DNA from: Saprospiraceae bacterium
Lineage (GTDB): Bacteria; Bacteroidota; Bacteroidia; Chitinophagales; Saprospiraceae
Assembly (NCBI GenBank): GCA_020627705.1
Contig: JAHDGJ010000001.1
Span: forward strand, 89,761-153,760
Length of the DNA stretch: 64,000 bases
Reading direction: 5' to 3'
Shown: positions 15,511 to 24,583 of the stretch, piece by piece
How the letters are laid out: the number at the start of each line of letters is the position of its first letter
How positions within the stretch are numbered: the first letter of the stretch is position 1
Program-made: the position numbers and the translations under genes
Notes under the pieces: model-generated
The model's database searches: none
What the model saw: the letters and a program-made list of their open reading frames with translations, nothing else
What the model was told of the DNA's origin: nothing

Positions 15511-16007
15511 ATCGAACGCTTTAATATTTGTTCTCTTAAAGAAATTCTTGCTCTATGTAGGTATACTTTTACTTGATCTAACTTCAGTTCGGTGATTTCA
15601 CTTATCTCTTTGTAAGAATAACCTTCTATATCTCTAAGTTGGACTACTGTTTTTTGTTTTTCTGGCAAGGCATTTATCAAATCCAAAATTTGCCCCATTC
15701 TGTCATCAGAGATTGTTTTTTGAGAAGGAGTCATGGTTTTGTCCTTTATATCAAAATGCTCTGTAATGTCAGAAGTTCTCATTTTTTTTGCACGAATTTT
15801 ATCGATACACAAATTCCGTGTGACAGTCATTGACCATGCTTCTTTGTTGTCTAATTCGACAAACTGCTCTCTCTTTTTCCATATCTTAATCAGTACTTCT
15901 TGGATAATGTCCTCCGCTTCGTGAACGTTTCCCATTATCCTGAGTGCTAATCGATACAATTTATCCTTGAATGGCAAAACCAAATTCATGATATCGTTAC
16001 CTTGCAT
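15507..16007 (-). CDS. ECF-family RNA polymerase sigma factor
   Basis: ECF sigma factor of 166 aa. Region 2 is seen in FKDKLYRLALRIMGNVHEAEDIIQEVLIKIW (about residues 13-43) with the promoter-melting segment up to about residue 75. Region 4 is seen in LPEKQKTVVQLRDIEGYSYKEISEI (helix-turn-helix, about 114-138) and VKVYLHRARISLREQI. It heads an operon with an anti-sigma candidate (4-nt overlap) and three DUF4252 genes, and probably controls its own operon. Start ATG is the first in frame. Confidence 0.93.
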   Translation of the reverse strand: MQGNDIMNLVLPFKDKLYRLALRIMGNVHEAEDIIQEVLIKIWKKREQFVELDNKEAWSMTVTRNLCIDKIRAKKMRTSDITEHFDIKDKTMTPSQKTISDDRMGQILDLINALPEKQKTVVQLRDIEGYSYKEISEITELKLDQVKVYLHRARISLREQILKRSI

Positions 16008-16129
16008 TACAGAATATTGACGTTTTTAACATTTTATTAGTTACAAAATAAGTCAAATTAACATTTGTACTTGCTATGTATCACTAATAACTTCATCAAA
16101 TCGTTAGATAATAAATATTAATTTGCGCA

Positions 16130-17707
16130 GTGCTTCGTATCAAGCAGATAGATAAGTTGGTTTTCAATGGGTTTATAGGACCATACCTGTTGTCATTTTT
16201 TGTGGCCGAATTTGTTTTGATCATGCAATTTCTTTGGAAACACATTGATCGGATTTTAGGAAAAGGCATAAGTTTCTTCCAAATCATGGAATTGCTTTTT
16301 TTCATGGCAATTAAGCTTATACCTATGGCTATTCCGTTGACTATTCTTATTTCTTCTGTGATGGTGTTTGGTAATATGTCCGAGAAATACGAATTATCAT
16401 CTATCAAATCTGCAGGGGTTTCCCTAATTCGAACCATGCGTCCTGGGCTGTATTTGGCGATTGCGACTGCTATTTTTTCGGCCTCTTGCTCAAATTTCTT
16501 TGTCCCCAAAGCAAATTTTGAATTTCAAACAAGATTCGAACGGATCAAAAGAACAAAGCCGACCTTATCCTTTGAAGAAGGCATATTTAGTGATGACTTT
16601 AAGGGCTATGCTATTAAAATTGGAGAGAAGCATAAGGACGGAAAACAAATATCAGATATAATTATAGAAGACCATACCAATGCAGATAAAAGCCTGGTAA
16701 ACGTTACCATTGCCAAAACAGGAGACATGTATACTACAGCCGATGGAAACTATTTTGTTATGAATTTGGTGGATGGAGAACAGTATAAGGATATCAAGTC
16801 TAAACCTGTCAAATCCGGAAGTAAAAACAAACGATCTGAAGCATTTATGAGAACAAATTTCAAACGATGGACTAAAGTCTTCGAAATGAGTGGATTTTCA
16901 TTTAATGAAAACTTGTTTGAGTTAAACCGCAACAAATATGATCTTTTGAATACATTTCAATTGCTAGATGGCTTAGATACCATTGATGCAAAAATTGATC
17001 GAAAAATTAATTCCAATCATATTTTATCCAGTAATAAACCGCAGCGTTCTTTATCAAAATATCAGAATCAGGAGATCAAGCAAAAAAAGGAATCAAGTAT
17101 TCCTCCAAAAAACAGGGTAGACAGCCCAAAGGCCAAAGCACTTAAATCATCTAATAAGACCAAAAAAGCTCAAAAGAAAAGAAAAGTTGAGGTAAAAGTA
17201 GGGCAAGTGGATTCTGTGGATGTTGGAACTGTGGCGTCTATTTTGGAAACCTTAAGTACAAAGGATCAAGTAAGAATTTTAAAGAATACCAAAACCAAAA
17301 TAAATTTTGTCAAGGATCGGGCAAGAAGATCCCAAAACTCAATAAAGGCATACAATGCCGAAAAAAATCGCTACACCTATAAACTTAATGAATCATATAG
17401 TTGGGCCTTAGTATGTATCATATTTCTATTTATAGGGGCTCCCTTGGGATCAATTATAAGAAAAGGAGGGTATGGCTATCCCTTACTTTTTGCTATTGTA
17501 TTTTATATGCTCTTTATGATAATGGTTATTATGGGGCAAAAACTTTTGAAATCCAATTCTATTAATCCAATACTTGCGGCTTGGTTGCCTTGTATCGTAC
17601 TGGTTCCTGTAGCCATACAGTTGACTTATAAAGCACGAAATGATTCCAAGATGAATTCTATTGGATTTTTAGGAAAGCTAATGTCAAGATTTCAGTCTTC
17701 GAGCTAA
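16130..17707 (+). CDS. LptF/LptG-family permease (YjgP/YjgQ)
   Basis: Inner-membrane permease of the LptF/LptG family, which with LptB extracts lipopolysaccharide for transport to the outer membrane. There are three N-terminal helices (residues about 15-120), a large periplasmic domain, and three C-terminal helices (about 425-510). The GTG start gives the usual opening (KQIDKLVFNGFIGPYLLSFF). At 525 aa it is longer than the 350-360 aa of E. coli LptF/G; the excess is a lysine-rich, low-complexity stretch at about residues 305-360 within the periplasmic region. Single-gene LptF/G-like permeases of this size are typical of Bacteroidota. Whether it is F or G cannot be told. Confidence 0.88.
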   Translation: MLRIKQIDKLVFNGFIGPYLLSFFVAEFVLIMQFLWKHIDRILGKGISFFQIMELLFFMAIKLIPMAIPLTILISSVMVFGNMSEKYELSSIKSAGVSLIRTMRPGLYLAIATAIFSASCSNFFVPKANFEFQTRFERIKRTKPTLSFEEGIFSDDFKGYAIKIGEKHKDGKQISDIIIEDHTNADKSLVNVTIAKTGDMYTTADGNYFVMNLVDGEQYKDIKSKPVKSGSKNKRSEAFMRTNFKRWTKVFEMSGFSFNENLFELNRNKYDLLNTFQLLDGLDTIDAKIDRKINSNHILSSNKPQRSLSKYQNQEIKQKKESSIPPKNRVDSPKAKALKSSNKTKKAQKKRKVEVKVGQVDSVDVGTVASILETLSTKDQVRILKNTKTKINFVKDRARRSQNSIKAYNAEKNRYTYKLNESYSWALVCIIFLFIGAPLGSIIRKGGYGYPLLFAIVFYMLFMIMVIMGQKLLKSNSINPILAAWLPCIVLVPVAIQLTYKARNDSKMNSIGFLGKLMSRFQSSS

Positions 17708-17710
17708 AAA

Positions 17711-17899
17711 TTACTCTTCTTTAAGACTGTTTAATTTTTCTTCTGTACTCCTAAGCTTGCTTCGGCATTCTTCGATCAATTTATACGCCCTAGTGATTTT
17801 GTGTTCTAATGAGTCTAGATCGATTTCTTCCGATTGCAAATCAGATAGAATGTTTTGAAGCTCTTTAATAGAATCGTTATATGCTGTTTTTTTACTCAT
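17711..17899 (-). CDS. xseB: exodeoxyribonuclease VII small subunit
   Basis: Small helical protein of 62 aa, matching XseB, which multimerises around XseA to form exonuclease VII (single-stranded DNA exonuclease). The pattern SIKELQNILSDLQSEEIDLDSLEHKITRAYKLIEECRSKL is the family core of two antiparallel helices. The ATG at 17899 overlaps the end of xseA by 8 nt; a longer frame to 17923 reads into xseA and would add eight lysine/glutamine-rich residues. Ends 3 nt from the convergent LptF/G-like gene. Confidence 0.9.
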   Translation of the reverse strand: MSKKTAYNDSIKELQNILSDLQSEEIDLDSLEHKITRAYKLIEECRSKLRSTEEKLNSLKEE

Positions 17900-19121
17900 G
17901 AATTGTTGCTTCTTTTTGCCCATCTTTTAAAATTAGAAGTACTTCTTTTTCTTTAGATAGCAATGTTAGGTCTGAAATATATTGGTCTGTTTCTTTTGAT
18001 TTGATCATGGCATATCCGCGCTTCAAAGTATTGCTCGGATGCAAAATGTTGATCATCTCTTCTGTCTTATTCAAATAATTCGTCAGTGTCGAGATGCAAT
18101 TTTTACTGGATAAGAACAATTGATCTTCCAAGGAATTAAGTTTGGCCTGGTTGGTATGAATCAAATCTTTAGGAATAAATTTTAGTCTCTCTGAGTATTG
18201 TGCGAGAAGTTTTTTTTGTGCTTCTAATTTTTGAAATATTTGTTGAACTATTTGATCTTTTAAGAAAATTAAATTGGACTCAAATTCAAGATTTCGTTCC
18301 ACAATAAATGTTGCTACAGCAGTAGGCGTTTTAATGCTTTTGAAGGAAACCAAGTCTGCGATCGTATTATCGATTTCATGACCGATTCCAGTTATGATAG
18401 GATGGTTGCAAAGTGCAATTGCTTTCCCAATTTTATACGAATCATATCCCGATAAATCCACCTTCGACCCTCCACCTCGAATAATCACTACAAGATCAAA
18501 GGATTGATTCTCGATGTTTTGTAGGGCAGCTATGGTATCGTTCTCCACTTTAGCACCTTGTACTGCACAATCAAACAAAGTAGTATTAAAAGCATAGCCA
18601 TAAGAATTGGATTCTAATTCAGCTATAAAGTCAGCATAACCTGCTGCTTTCCCTGAAGAAATCACGGCAATGTTTTGTATCACAGTCGATAATTCCTGTT
18701 GAGTGTTTTTTTGTAGCAGATTTTCTTTCTCTAATTGCTCAATGATTTTTTGACGATTAAGCTCAATTTGACCCAAGGTATAGCTCGGATCAATATCTTC
18801 TATATTTAGCTTTAAACCATATCTTTCGTGGTATTCAATCTTTACTTTAAGATTTACCAAAGTTCCTTCTTGAAGAATTGAGTCTGCAAGTTTGCCCAGT
18901 TTCTTTTTTATAAATAACAGAGATTTAAACCAGATAATGCCGCTTGTTTGTGCAACGACTTGATTGGATTCTTGGTCTTTTTCTATTAAATCAAGATAAA
19001 GCTGTCCTCTTGATTCTTTACATTGGGAAATCTCACATTGTACCCATATAGATTCAGTGAAGTTTAAAGCAAGAACTTGCTTTATATATTGGTTTACTTC
19101 TAATAAAGAATACGCTTGCAT
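17892..19121 (-). CDS. xseA: exodeoxyribonuclease VII large subunit
   Basis: Catalytic large subunit of exonuclease VII, 409 aa. The N-terminal OB-fold begins LEVNQYIKQVLALNF, with VQCEISQ. The central nuclease domain contains IAVISSGKAAGYADF (the family has SxxGAAxxDF here) and VVIIRGGGSKVDLSGYDSY, then ITGIGHEIDNTIADLVSFKSIKTPTAVA with the conserved GHE and D. A coiled-coil and C-terminal tail (NTLKRGYAMI) bind XseB. It overlaps xseB and sits downstream of a terminator that separates it from sucC, so it probably has its own promoter. Confidence 0.95.
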   Translation of the reverse strand: MQAYSLLEVNQYIKQVLALNFTESIWVQCEISQCKESRGQLYLDLIEKDQESNQVVAQTSGIIWFKSLLFIKKKLGKLADSILQEGTLVNLKVKIEYHERYGLKLNIEDIDPSYTLGQIELNRQKIIEQLEKENLLQKNTQQELSTVIQNIAVISSGKAAGYADFIAELESNSYGYAFNTTLFDCAVQGAKVENDTIAALQNIENQSFDLVVIIRGGGSKVDLSGYDSYKIGKAIALCNHPIITGIGHEIDNTIADLVSFKSIKTPTAVATFIVERNLEFESNLIFLKDQIVQQIFQKLEAQKKLLAQYSERLKFIPKDLIHTNQAKLNSLEDQLFLSSKNCISTLTNYLNKTEEMINILHPSNTLKRGYAMIKSKETDQYISDLTLLSKEKEVLLILKDGQKEATIHE

Positions 19122-19133
19122 TTTTAACGAATA

Positions 19134-19167
19134 AAGCCCTTATACTGACTAATAAGTATAAGGGCTT
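19134..19167 (-). terminator. hairpin terminator after sucC
   Basis: Perfect 13-bp inverted repeat: AAGCCCTTATACT (19134-19146) and AGTATAAGGGCTT (19155-19167) with an 8-nt loop, between the sucC stop and the xseA start. The following T tract on the minus strand is short (TTTATTCGTT), so termination may be partial. Confidence 0.75.
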
Positions 19168-19190
19168 AGGTTTTGAAGTAACATTAAGTA

Positions 19191-20396
19191 TTACCCTTCA
19201 ATTAACTCTTTTACTTTATCAGCTGCCTCTTTTAAGAGGGTAGCCGAGTGTACTTTTAGTCCGCTGTTATCAATGATGTCTTTAGCGATATCAGCATTAG
19301 TCCCTTGAAGCCTAACAATTATGGGTACATCTATATCACCTATGTTTTTGTATGCTTCAACCACTCCATTTGCAACTCTGTCACATCGTACAATACCACC
19401 AAAAATATTGATCAATATCGCTTTGACATTTTTATCTCTAAGAATTATTCTGAATGCTTTTTCAACTCTTTCTGCATCAGCAGTACCACCAACATCAAGA
19501 AAGTTCGCTGGCGAGCCACCAGACAATTTAATGATATCCATAGTGGCCATAGCAAGACCGGCTCCATTTACCATACAACCTACATTCCCATCGAGGTTCA
19601 CGTAATTGAGACCATAAGAACCTGCTTCAACCTCGGTAGCATCTTCTTCATCAGTATCTCTTAATTCTACAAGATTAGGATGTCTCATCAAAGCGTTATC
19701 ATCCAAAGTGACTTTAGAATCTACGGCAATAATTTCATCATGGCCATTCTTTATGCATGGGTTAATTTCAAATAAGGAAGCATCTAAACCAAGAAAAGCT
19801 TTATACAAGTTGCTGATAAACTTAGTCATTTCTTTAAAAGCCTTGCCTGATAAATTTAAGTTAAAAGCAATTTTTCTTGCTTGGAAGCCTTGTAGACCAA
19901 GCAAAGGATCAATATATTCTTTATGTACTAGATGAGGCGTTTCTTCCGCGACTTCTTCTATATTCATCCCTCCCTCCGTGGAGTAAATGATTACATTTTG
20001 TTTCTTTTGTCTATCCATCATGATGGATATATAATATTCTTTACAAGAATCAAAGGTGGGGACAAAACAGTCCTCTGTTACAAGAATTTTTCTCACCAGT
20101 TTTCCGGGCCCTTCCAAACCACCTGGAGTTTGAGGGGTCTTCAACATCATCCCCAATATATTGCCAGCATGTTCTTTTAATTCTTCTTCGTTCTTGGCAA
20201 GTTTAACACCGCCGCCTTTTCCTCTACCACCTGCATGTATTTGAGCTTTGACCACACAAAATTCGGTCCCTGTATCTTCCTTTAATTTGTTGTATGCCTC
20301 TACGGCTTGCTCTACTGTTTCTGCTACAATTCCGTTTTGAATTTTAACTCCAAAAGAGGCTAGCAATTCTTTTCCTTGATATTCGTGAAGGTTCAT
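19191..20396 (-). CDS. sucC: succinyl-CoA synthetase (ADP-forming) beta subunit
   Basis: TCA-cycle enzyme subunit, 401 aa, which with SucD interconverts succinyl-CoA and succinate with NDP phosphorylation. The N-terminal ATP-grasp domain shows MNLHEYQGKELL, VVKAQIHAGGRGKGGGVKLA and FEINPC. The C-terminal CoA-ligase-like domain shows ANFLDVGGTADAERV and INIFGGIVRCD. All core motifs are intact. sucD is not adjacent, so the two subunits are encoded apart. It is flanked by terminators on both sides and is probably monocistronic, with a TAATTTTG -7 element close to the start. Confidence 0.97.
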   Translation of the reverse strand: MNLHEYQGKELLASFGVKIQNGIVAETVEQAVEAYNKLKEDTGTEFCVVKAQIHAGGRGKGGGVKLAKNEEELKEHAGNILGMMLKTPQTPGGLEGPGKLVRKILVTEDCFVPTFDSCKEYYISIMMDRQKKQNVIIYSTEGGMNIEEVAEETPHLVHKEYIDPLLGLQGFQARKIAFNLNLSGKAFKEMTKFISNLYKAFLGLDASLFEINPCIKNGHDEIIAVDSKVTLDDNALMRHPNLVELRDTDEEDATEVEAGSYGLNYVNLDGNVGCMVNGAGLAMATMDIIKLSGGSPANFLDVGGTADAERVEKAFRIILRDKNVKAILINIFGGIVRCDRVANGVVEAYKNIGDIDVPIIVRLQGTNADIAKDIIDNSGLKVHSATLLKEAADKVKELIEG

Positions 20397-20414
20397 TTTT
20401 CAATTTTAGCTCTG

Positions 20415-20422
20415 CAAAATTA
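20415..20422 (-). promoter_or_regulatory. -7 promoter element for sucC
   Basis: TAATTTTG on the minus strand fits TAnnTTTG exactly, 19 nt before the sucC ATG. The -33 site would fall in the upstream terminator hairpin and has no TTTG at standard spacing, so support is partial. Confidence 0.38.
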
Positions 20423-20436
20423 CGAATTAAACAAAA

Positions 20437-20459
20437 AAGGGTTCGAATTTCGAACCCTT
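20437..20459 (-). terminator. Rho-independent terminator after the M43 protease gene
   Basis: Inverted repeat AAGGGTTCG / CGAACCCTT around a short AATTT centre, followed on the minus strand by TTTTTTGTTT. It lies 24 nt past the protease stop and isolates it from sucC. Confidence 0.85.
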
Positions 20460-20482
20460 CTATTTATAATTTAAATTTGGAT

Positions 20483-22009
20483 CTATTTGTTAACAACAAA
20501 GCGCTTTACTAAGGTACCAGTTTGTGACTCAGCCTTAATAAAATATACACCTGAAGTAAAGTTTTCTATGGAAATAGTCTGCACAGAATTTCCAGCTTGA
20601 ATGTTTTTATTGCCAAGTGTTTCAATACTTTTTCCATCAACAGAAACGATGCTTAGTTTTAATTCTACTTCTTTATCTATATCTAAAGCTAGTTTTATAT
20701 CTGTTGCACCCAATGTAGGATTTGGATATACCTGTATATTGTTCACTTCCTCAATCTCATTGGTCGATGAAGTACTGTTTCCTGTGAAAAATAGATTGGA
20801 ATTAATTAGATCTAAACAATATCCAACTTCATTGACAGGTATAACTTTCCAACCATATGTACTAGAGGGTTCTAAATTACTAACAAACAATTCATCCGTG
20901 TTTACTTGAATCCGATAATCAGCATCACCACTTATGACAACAATATAAGAGTCCGCATTAGGAACAGGGTCCCAATCGAATAAAATCGAATTATAGGTGT
21001 CTACATTTTCTGCAACACTAGGATAAATTAGATTTGGCGCTTCTGTAATTTCGTTAAGATTGGGCGTGTAACCAGATTTAAAGTGTTGTTGTTGATTTGA
21101 TCCTGAATTGATTCTACTTATATAGTCAGCATTCATAGCATCAATCTGACCTTCGGTAAAATAATTATCTGTACAAGCGTTATATCCCATGATCAAATTA
21201 GGTATGCTTTCAATGAGTACTCCATTTCTATCTTTTACGATACCTTCCCATGGGTTGTTACAAGTAAATATTCCATTCCCTCCATTTTGAGTAAATCCAT
21301 AATCAGGAGGGGTATCACAAATTCGATCCCCAGTATTTGTACAATTCGGGTCATCCATTATTTCTACAGGAACTGTTGGACTTTGTGAAGAGCTGATAGT
21401 AGTAATTGTGACCGTTTCACCGTATTGAGCAGGAGTGTAGGGCTCATCTTCCCAACCATAGTGAGGATGAGAAAGTGACAATAAATGCCCAATCTCATGT
21501 CCAGAGGTTTCACTATTTTCTTCAAGAAAATTTGATTTTCTTACAACTAACACATCAAGACCACCGGTGTAATAACCCGCAACATTGTCATCATGAGTAG
21601 CGGCGAGAATGTAGAAGTTTAAAACTCCATCAACTCGATTACTACTCATTCCTCCTTGCACATTAGGTACGACATGATTAAACATGTCTGAATTATTGAC
21701 GTAATTGAAAGATTCTACGTAAAACTGAAGACCTACTGGAATATAAAGTTCATTCAATCTACACAATTGAAGGAATACACTTTCTTCGTTCATCCTCCCA
21801 ACACCATCATCATCTGCAACCAAATGAAATACTATTGGAATGTATTTAAAGTCAGGTGATCTTACTTCATGCGTATTTGCATATTTAACATTAGCTTCCA
21901 ACCGCTCCATAAATTCTTCCGTCTGATGGGTTCCGCACCAATGTTGAGCAAAACCGATAGAGCCTAGTATTGAAACTAAGAGTAGGGTTAAGTATATCTT
22001 TTTATTCAT
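20483..22009 (-). CDS. M43-family (pappalysin-type) zinc metalloprotease with T9SS sorting domain
   Basis: Secreted metalloprotease, 508 aa. There is a signal peptide (residues 1-21), a pro-region, then a metzincin-type catalytic domain with HEIGHLLSLSH: H171, E172, H175 and H181 as zinc ligands and general base. Cysteines in CTNTGDRICDTP and GYNACTDN match the M43 cytophagalysin pattern. After it comes a fibronectin-like segment (ILFDWDPVPNADSYIVVIS). The C-terminal T9SS type A domain (VYPNPTLG, then SGVYFIKAES, ending KRFVVNK) directs secretion and surface attachment. Monocistronic, with a strong terminator. Substrate unknown; likely extracellular protein degradation. Confidence 0.93.
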   Translation of the reverse strand: MNKKIYLTLLLVSILGSIGFAQHWCGTHQTEEFMERLEANVKYANTHEVRSPDFKYIPIVFHLVADDDGVGRMNEESVFLQLCRLNELYIPVGLQFYVESFNYVNNSDMFNHVVPNVQGGMSSNRVDGVLNFYILAATHDDNVAGYYTGGLDVLVVRKSNFLEENSETSGHEIGHLLSLSHPHYGWEDEPYTPAQYGETVTITTISSSQSPTVPVEIMDDPNCTNTGDRICDTPPDYGFTQNGGNGIFTCNNPWEGIVKDRNGVLIESIPNLIMGYNACTDNYFTEGQIDAMNADYISRINSGSNQQQHFKSGYTPNLNEITEAPNLIYPSVAENVDTYNSILFDWDPVPNADSYIVVISGDADYRIQVNTDELFVSNLEPSSTYGWKVIPVNEVGYCLDLINSNLFFTGNSTSSTNEIEEVNNIQVYPNPTLGATDIKLALDIDKEVELKLSIVSVDGKSIETLGNKNIQAGNSVQTISIENFTSGVYFIKAESQTGTLVKRFVVNK

Positions 22010-22125
22010 TTCTTAATTGTTACTACTGTAAATGTACAACAGCGGTTCGAGTCAAATGTTAATCCCAACGACATAATTTGAGAGCTTCCGACCATATTTG
22101 AGCGAATTGTACCATTGAATATGAC

Positions 22126-22133
22126 TAAATTTG
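22126..22133 (+). promoter_or_regulatory. -7 promoter element for mdh
   Basis: TAAATTTG fits TAnnTTTG, 40 nt before the mdh ATG. The nearest TTTG (22097-22100) lies 25 nt upstream, longer than the usual 19-22 nt spacer, so this is tentative. Confidence 0.33.
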
Positions 22134-22173
22134 TGGCAATTTTAATTTAAAACATATTTAATCTATACATATT

Positions 22174-23106
22174 ATGAAAGTAACCGTTGTTGGAGCTGGA
22201 AATGTTGGGGCTACAGTCGCCAATGTATTAGCGCACAAAGACATAGTTAAAGAAATTGTTCTTCTAGACATACGTGGAAACTTTGCCAAGGGCAAGGCTT
22301 TGGATAGTTGGCAGCAAGCGCCAATAGATTATTACAGTACTTCACTCACCGGTACAGATAATTATAAGGATACTGCAGATTCTGATATCGTAGTTATTAC
22401 TGCTGGAATTCCAAGAAAGCCGGGAATGAGTAGAGACGATTTAATTTCTACAAATGCAAAGATTGTGGTTTCGGTTACGAAGTCCATAATGAAACATTCT
22501 AAAAACCCAATATTCATTATTGTTTCTAATCCATTAGATGTTATGACTTATGCTTGCTTTAAAGCAGCAGGATTGAAAGATTCAAGAGTATTTGGTATGG
22601 CAGGAATTTTAGATACTGCGAGGTATCGAGCATTCTTAGCTACGGCTTTAAAAGTATCACCTAAAGATATTCAAGCAGTCTTAATGGGAGGCCACGGAGA
22701 TACCATGGTACCATTACCTCGATATACCACTGTAGCTGGTATCCCTGTTACTGAAATGATCGACAAGAAAAAGCTAAATGCTATTGTTGAAAGAACAAAA
22801 AAAGGAGGAGGAGAACTAGTGAAATTGATGGGTACTTCTGCATGGTATGCACCAGGTGCCGCAGCTGCACAAATGGTGGAATCTATTGTAAAAGATGAAA
22901 ACAGAATATTCCCTTGTTGCGCATATCTTAAAGGCCAATATGGCATTAGAAACATGTATTTAGGGGTGCCTGTTCAACTTGGAAAGGAGGGAATTACCAG
23001 AATTATTAAGTTGGATTTAAACAAAACAGAGCAAAAAGCGTTGCTTCGTTCAAAGGATGCAGTTAAAAAAGTAATTGACTCCTTTAAGAAAATGAAACTC
23101 GTTTAA
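22174..23106 (+). CDS. mdh: malate dehydrogenase (NAD-dependent)
   Basis: Interconverts malate and oxaloacetate in the TCA cycle. The Rossmann loop is VVGAGNVGATVA (GxGxxG, residues 7-12). The substrate-binding IPRKPGMSRDDL loop (its first Arg typical of malate specificity) and the catalytic HGD (H174) are present. At 310 aa it belongs to the lactate-dehydrogenase-like MDH group common in Bacteroidota. The next gene starts 10 nt after the stop, so they are probably co-transcribed. Confidence 0.96.
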   Translation: MKVTVVGAGNVGATVANVLAHKDIVKEIVLLDIRGNFAKGKALDSWQQAPIDYYSTSLTGTDNYKDTADSDIVVITAGIPRKPGMSRDDLISTNAKIVVSVTKSIMKHSKNPIFIIVSNPLDVMTYACFKAAGLKDSRVFGMAGILDTARYRAFLATALKVSPKDIQAVLMGGHGDTMVPLPRYTTVAGIPVTEMIDKKKLNAIVERTKKGGGELVKLMGTSAWYAPGAAAAQMVESIVKDENRIFPCCAYLKGQYGIRNMYLGVPVQLGKEGITRIIKLDLNKTEQKALLRSKDAVKKVIDSFKKMKLV

Positions 23107-23116
23107 TAAATATAGT

Positions 23117-23632
23117 ATGAAATTAAGCCTAGATCTATTCATCACAGACCAAGGAAATAGTGTTGTCGAAATTTCCAAAACCAAAACGGTTATGGTCGTG
23201 TTTTTGAGGCATTTTGGATGTGTATTTTGTAGAGAGGCTTTAATTGAGATTGGTAAGAGCAGATCAAATTGGGAAGAACGTAACATTCATTTGGTACTTG
23301 TTTATCCATCGGATAAAGCATCAGGTGAAAAGTATTTTTCTCAATTTGATCTTAACCAAATTGATTCGATTTCTGATCCTGAGACCAAATGGTACGAGCT
23401 ATTTGGCCTGGTTAAAGGAAGCTTCACCCAGCTTTTTGGCTTAAAAACTATTATTCGTGGTTTTGAGGTGGCTGCAAATGGAACCTATCCGATGTTAAAA
23501 CAAGTAGGTGATGGTTTTCAAATGCCTGGAATATTCCTTATCAGAAATGGCCAAATAAGAGATAAGTACATTCATAAATCTGCGGGTGATAAACCGGATT
23601 ATGAATCTTTATTGGACTGTTGCGCCGCATAA
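23117..23632 (+). CDS. peroxiredoxin-like (AhpC/TSA, PRXL2-type) protein
   Basis: Thioredoxin-fold protein, 171 aa, no signal peptide, so cytoplasmic. The redox motif is a CxxC (C35-V-F-C38) in FLRHFGCVFCREAL, unlike the single peroxidatic Cys (PxxxTxxC) of typical peroxiredoxins. This matches the AhpC/TSA-like family related to eukaryotic PRXL2. The end carries a CC pair (DCCAA). Likely a thiol oxidoreductase in antioxidant defence; exact substrate unknown. It lies 10 nt after mdh, but a shared pathway is not evident. Confidence 0.85.
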   Translation: MKLSLDLFITDQGNSVVEISKTKTVMVVFLRHFGCVFCREALIEIGKSRSNWEERNIHLVLVYPSDKASGEKYFSQFDLNQIDSISDPETKWYELFGLVKGSFTQLFGLKTIIRGFEVAANGTYPMLKQVGDGFQMPGIFLIRNGQIRDKYIHKSAGDKPDYESLLDCCAA

Positions 23633-23695
23633 ATACTTTATCCTTTCTAACAATTTAGAACTTTATTCGTCGTTTTAAGGAAATATCCTTTCAAC

Positions 23696-24583
23696 ATGAG
23701 ATTTACAGCACTTTTTTTATTTCTAACACATTTATGTGTAGCTCAAGTAAATGATCTTGATTTTTACGGGGACGCTATGCTCAATGCTGTTCAATACGAT
23801 CACAAGGCCTATGCAGCAGATCGGTTTACTGAATTGTTTGAAAAAAAATTAAGCACGCCCGATTCCTTTAAGGATGAAATGAAAGACATTCAATGGGTTT
23901 CAAAAATGTATTCTTTAGATACATCGGTAAGGGTAATAACTTATCAAATACAAGTAGCCGAAGATAGATTTAAGAGTTTTGGATTCTTACAAGAAAGCAA
24001 TGGAACCCTAATCAAACTCAATGCAGTCAATGCTGAATTAGAAGATGACATAGAGTATTTGGATTTGGATCCTCAAAATTGGTATGGTGCCCTGTATTAT
24101 AATATAATAGAAAGTGAAATCGATGGTACTACGTATTATTTACTCTTTGGATATGATGGGTATTCAAAATACGATCGAAGGAAACTTGTAGATGTTCTGT
24201 ACAAAAATGAAGAGGAAGAATGGACATTTGGCTCTGAAATATTCGAAGTACAGAAGGAAGGAGAAAGAGCGGACGTCAAGAAAAGAATTCTTATTGAGTA
24301 CTCTGCCGATTCGAATGTTACCTTAAATTTTCAGTCAGGACTTGATATGATTGTTCATGATCATTTGATACGAAGGATAGGTTCTATGCCCGGCCAAGGG
24401 GCAACAAATCTTTCGGATGGCAGTTTGGTGGGGTATCAATTAAAAGAAAGTAAGTGGCAGTATGTTGAAAGAATTTTTAACGACGTATTAGATGAGGCAC
24501 CTTTCCCTCAACCAGTTTTGGGAACAGAGTCAGGAAAGGACATACTTGGCAAAGGAGCTAAAAAGAAAAAGAAGAGAAATTAA
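23696..24583 (+). CDS. secreted protein of unknown function, Lys/Arg-rich tail
   Basis: Protein of 295 aa with signal peptide (RFTALFLFLTHLCVAQ). The mature part is beta-rich and acidic, with many Trp/Tyr (DPQNWYGALYYNIIES, YYLLFGYDGYSKYDRRKLVDVLY) and ends in a basic tail (KGAKKKKKRN). I recognise no catalytic motif and can name no domain, though similar proteins of about 300 aa occur in Bacteroidota. It has its own intergenic space (63 nt) after the peroxiredoxin-like gene, and a hairpin covers its stop codon. Probably periplasmic or outer-membrane associated. Confidence 0.75.
   Translation: MRFTALFLFLTHLCVAQVNDLDFYGDAMLNAVQYDHKAYAADRFTELFEKKLSTPDSFKDEMKDIQWVSKMYSLDTSVRVITYQIQVAEDRFKSFGFLQESNGTLIKLNAVNAELEDDIEYLDLDPQNWYGALYYNIIESEIDGTTYYLLFGYDGYSKYDRRKLVDVLYKNEEEEWTFGSEIFEVQKEGERADVKKRILIEYSADSNVTLNFQSGLDMIVHDHLIRRIGSMPGQGATNLSDGSLVGYQLKESKWQYVERIFNDVLDEAPFPQPVLGTESGKDILGKGAKKKKKRN

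Noticed and set aside
16096..16509. 137-codon minus-strand frame
   Set aside because: Lies antisense to the start of the LptF/G-like permease; no domain pattern and composition of a shadow frame.
23677..23690. Small hairpin AAGGA/TCCTT before the secreted unknown gene
   Set aside because: Five-base arms only, no T-run, 5 nt from the start codon; likely chance in AT-rich DNA.
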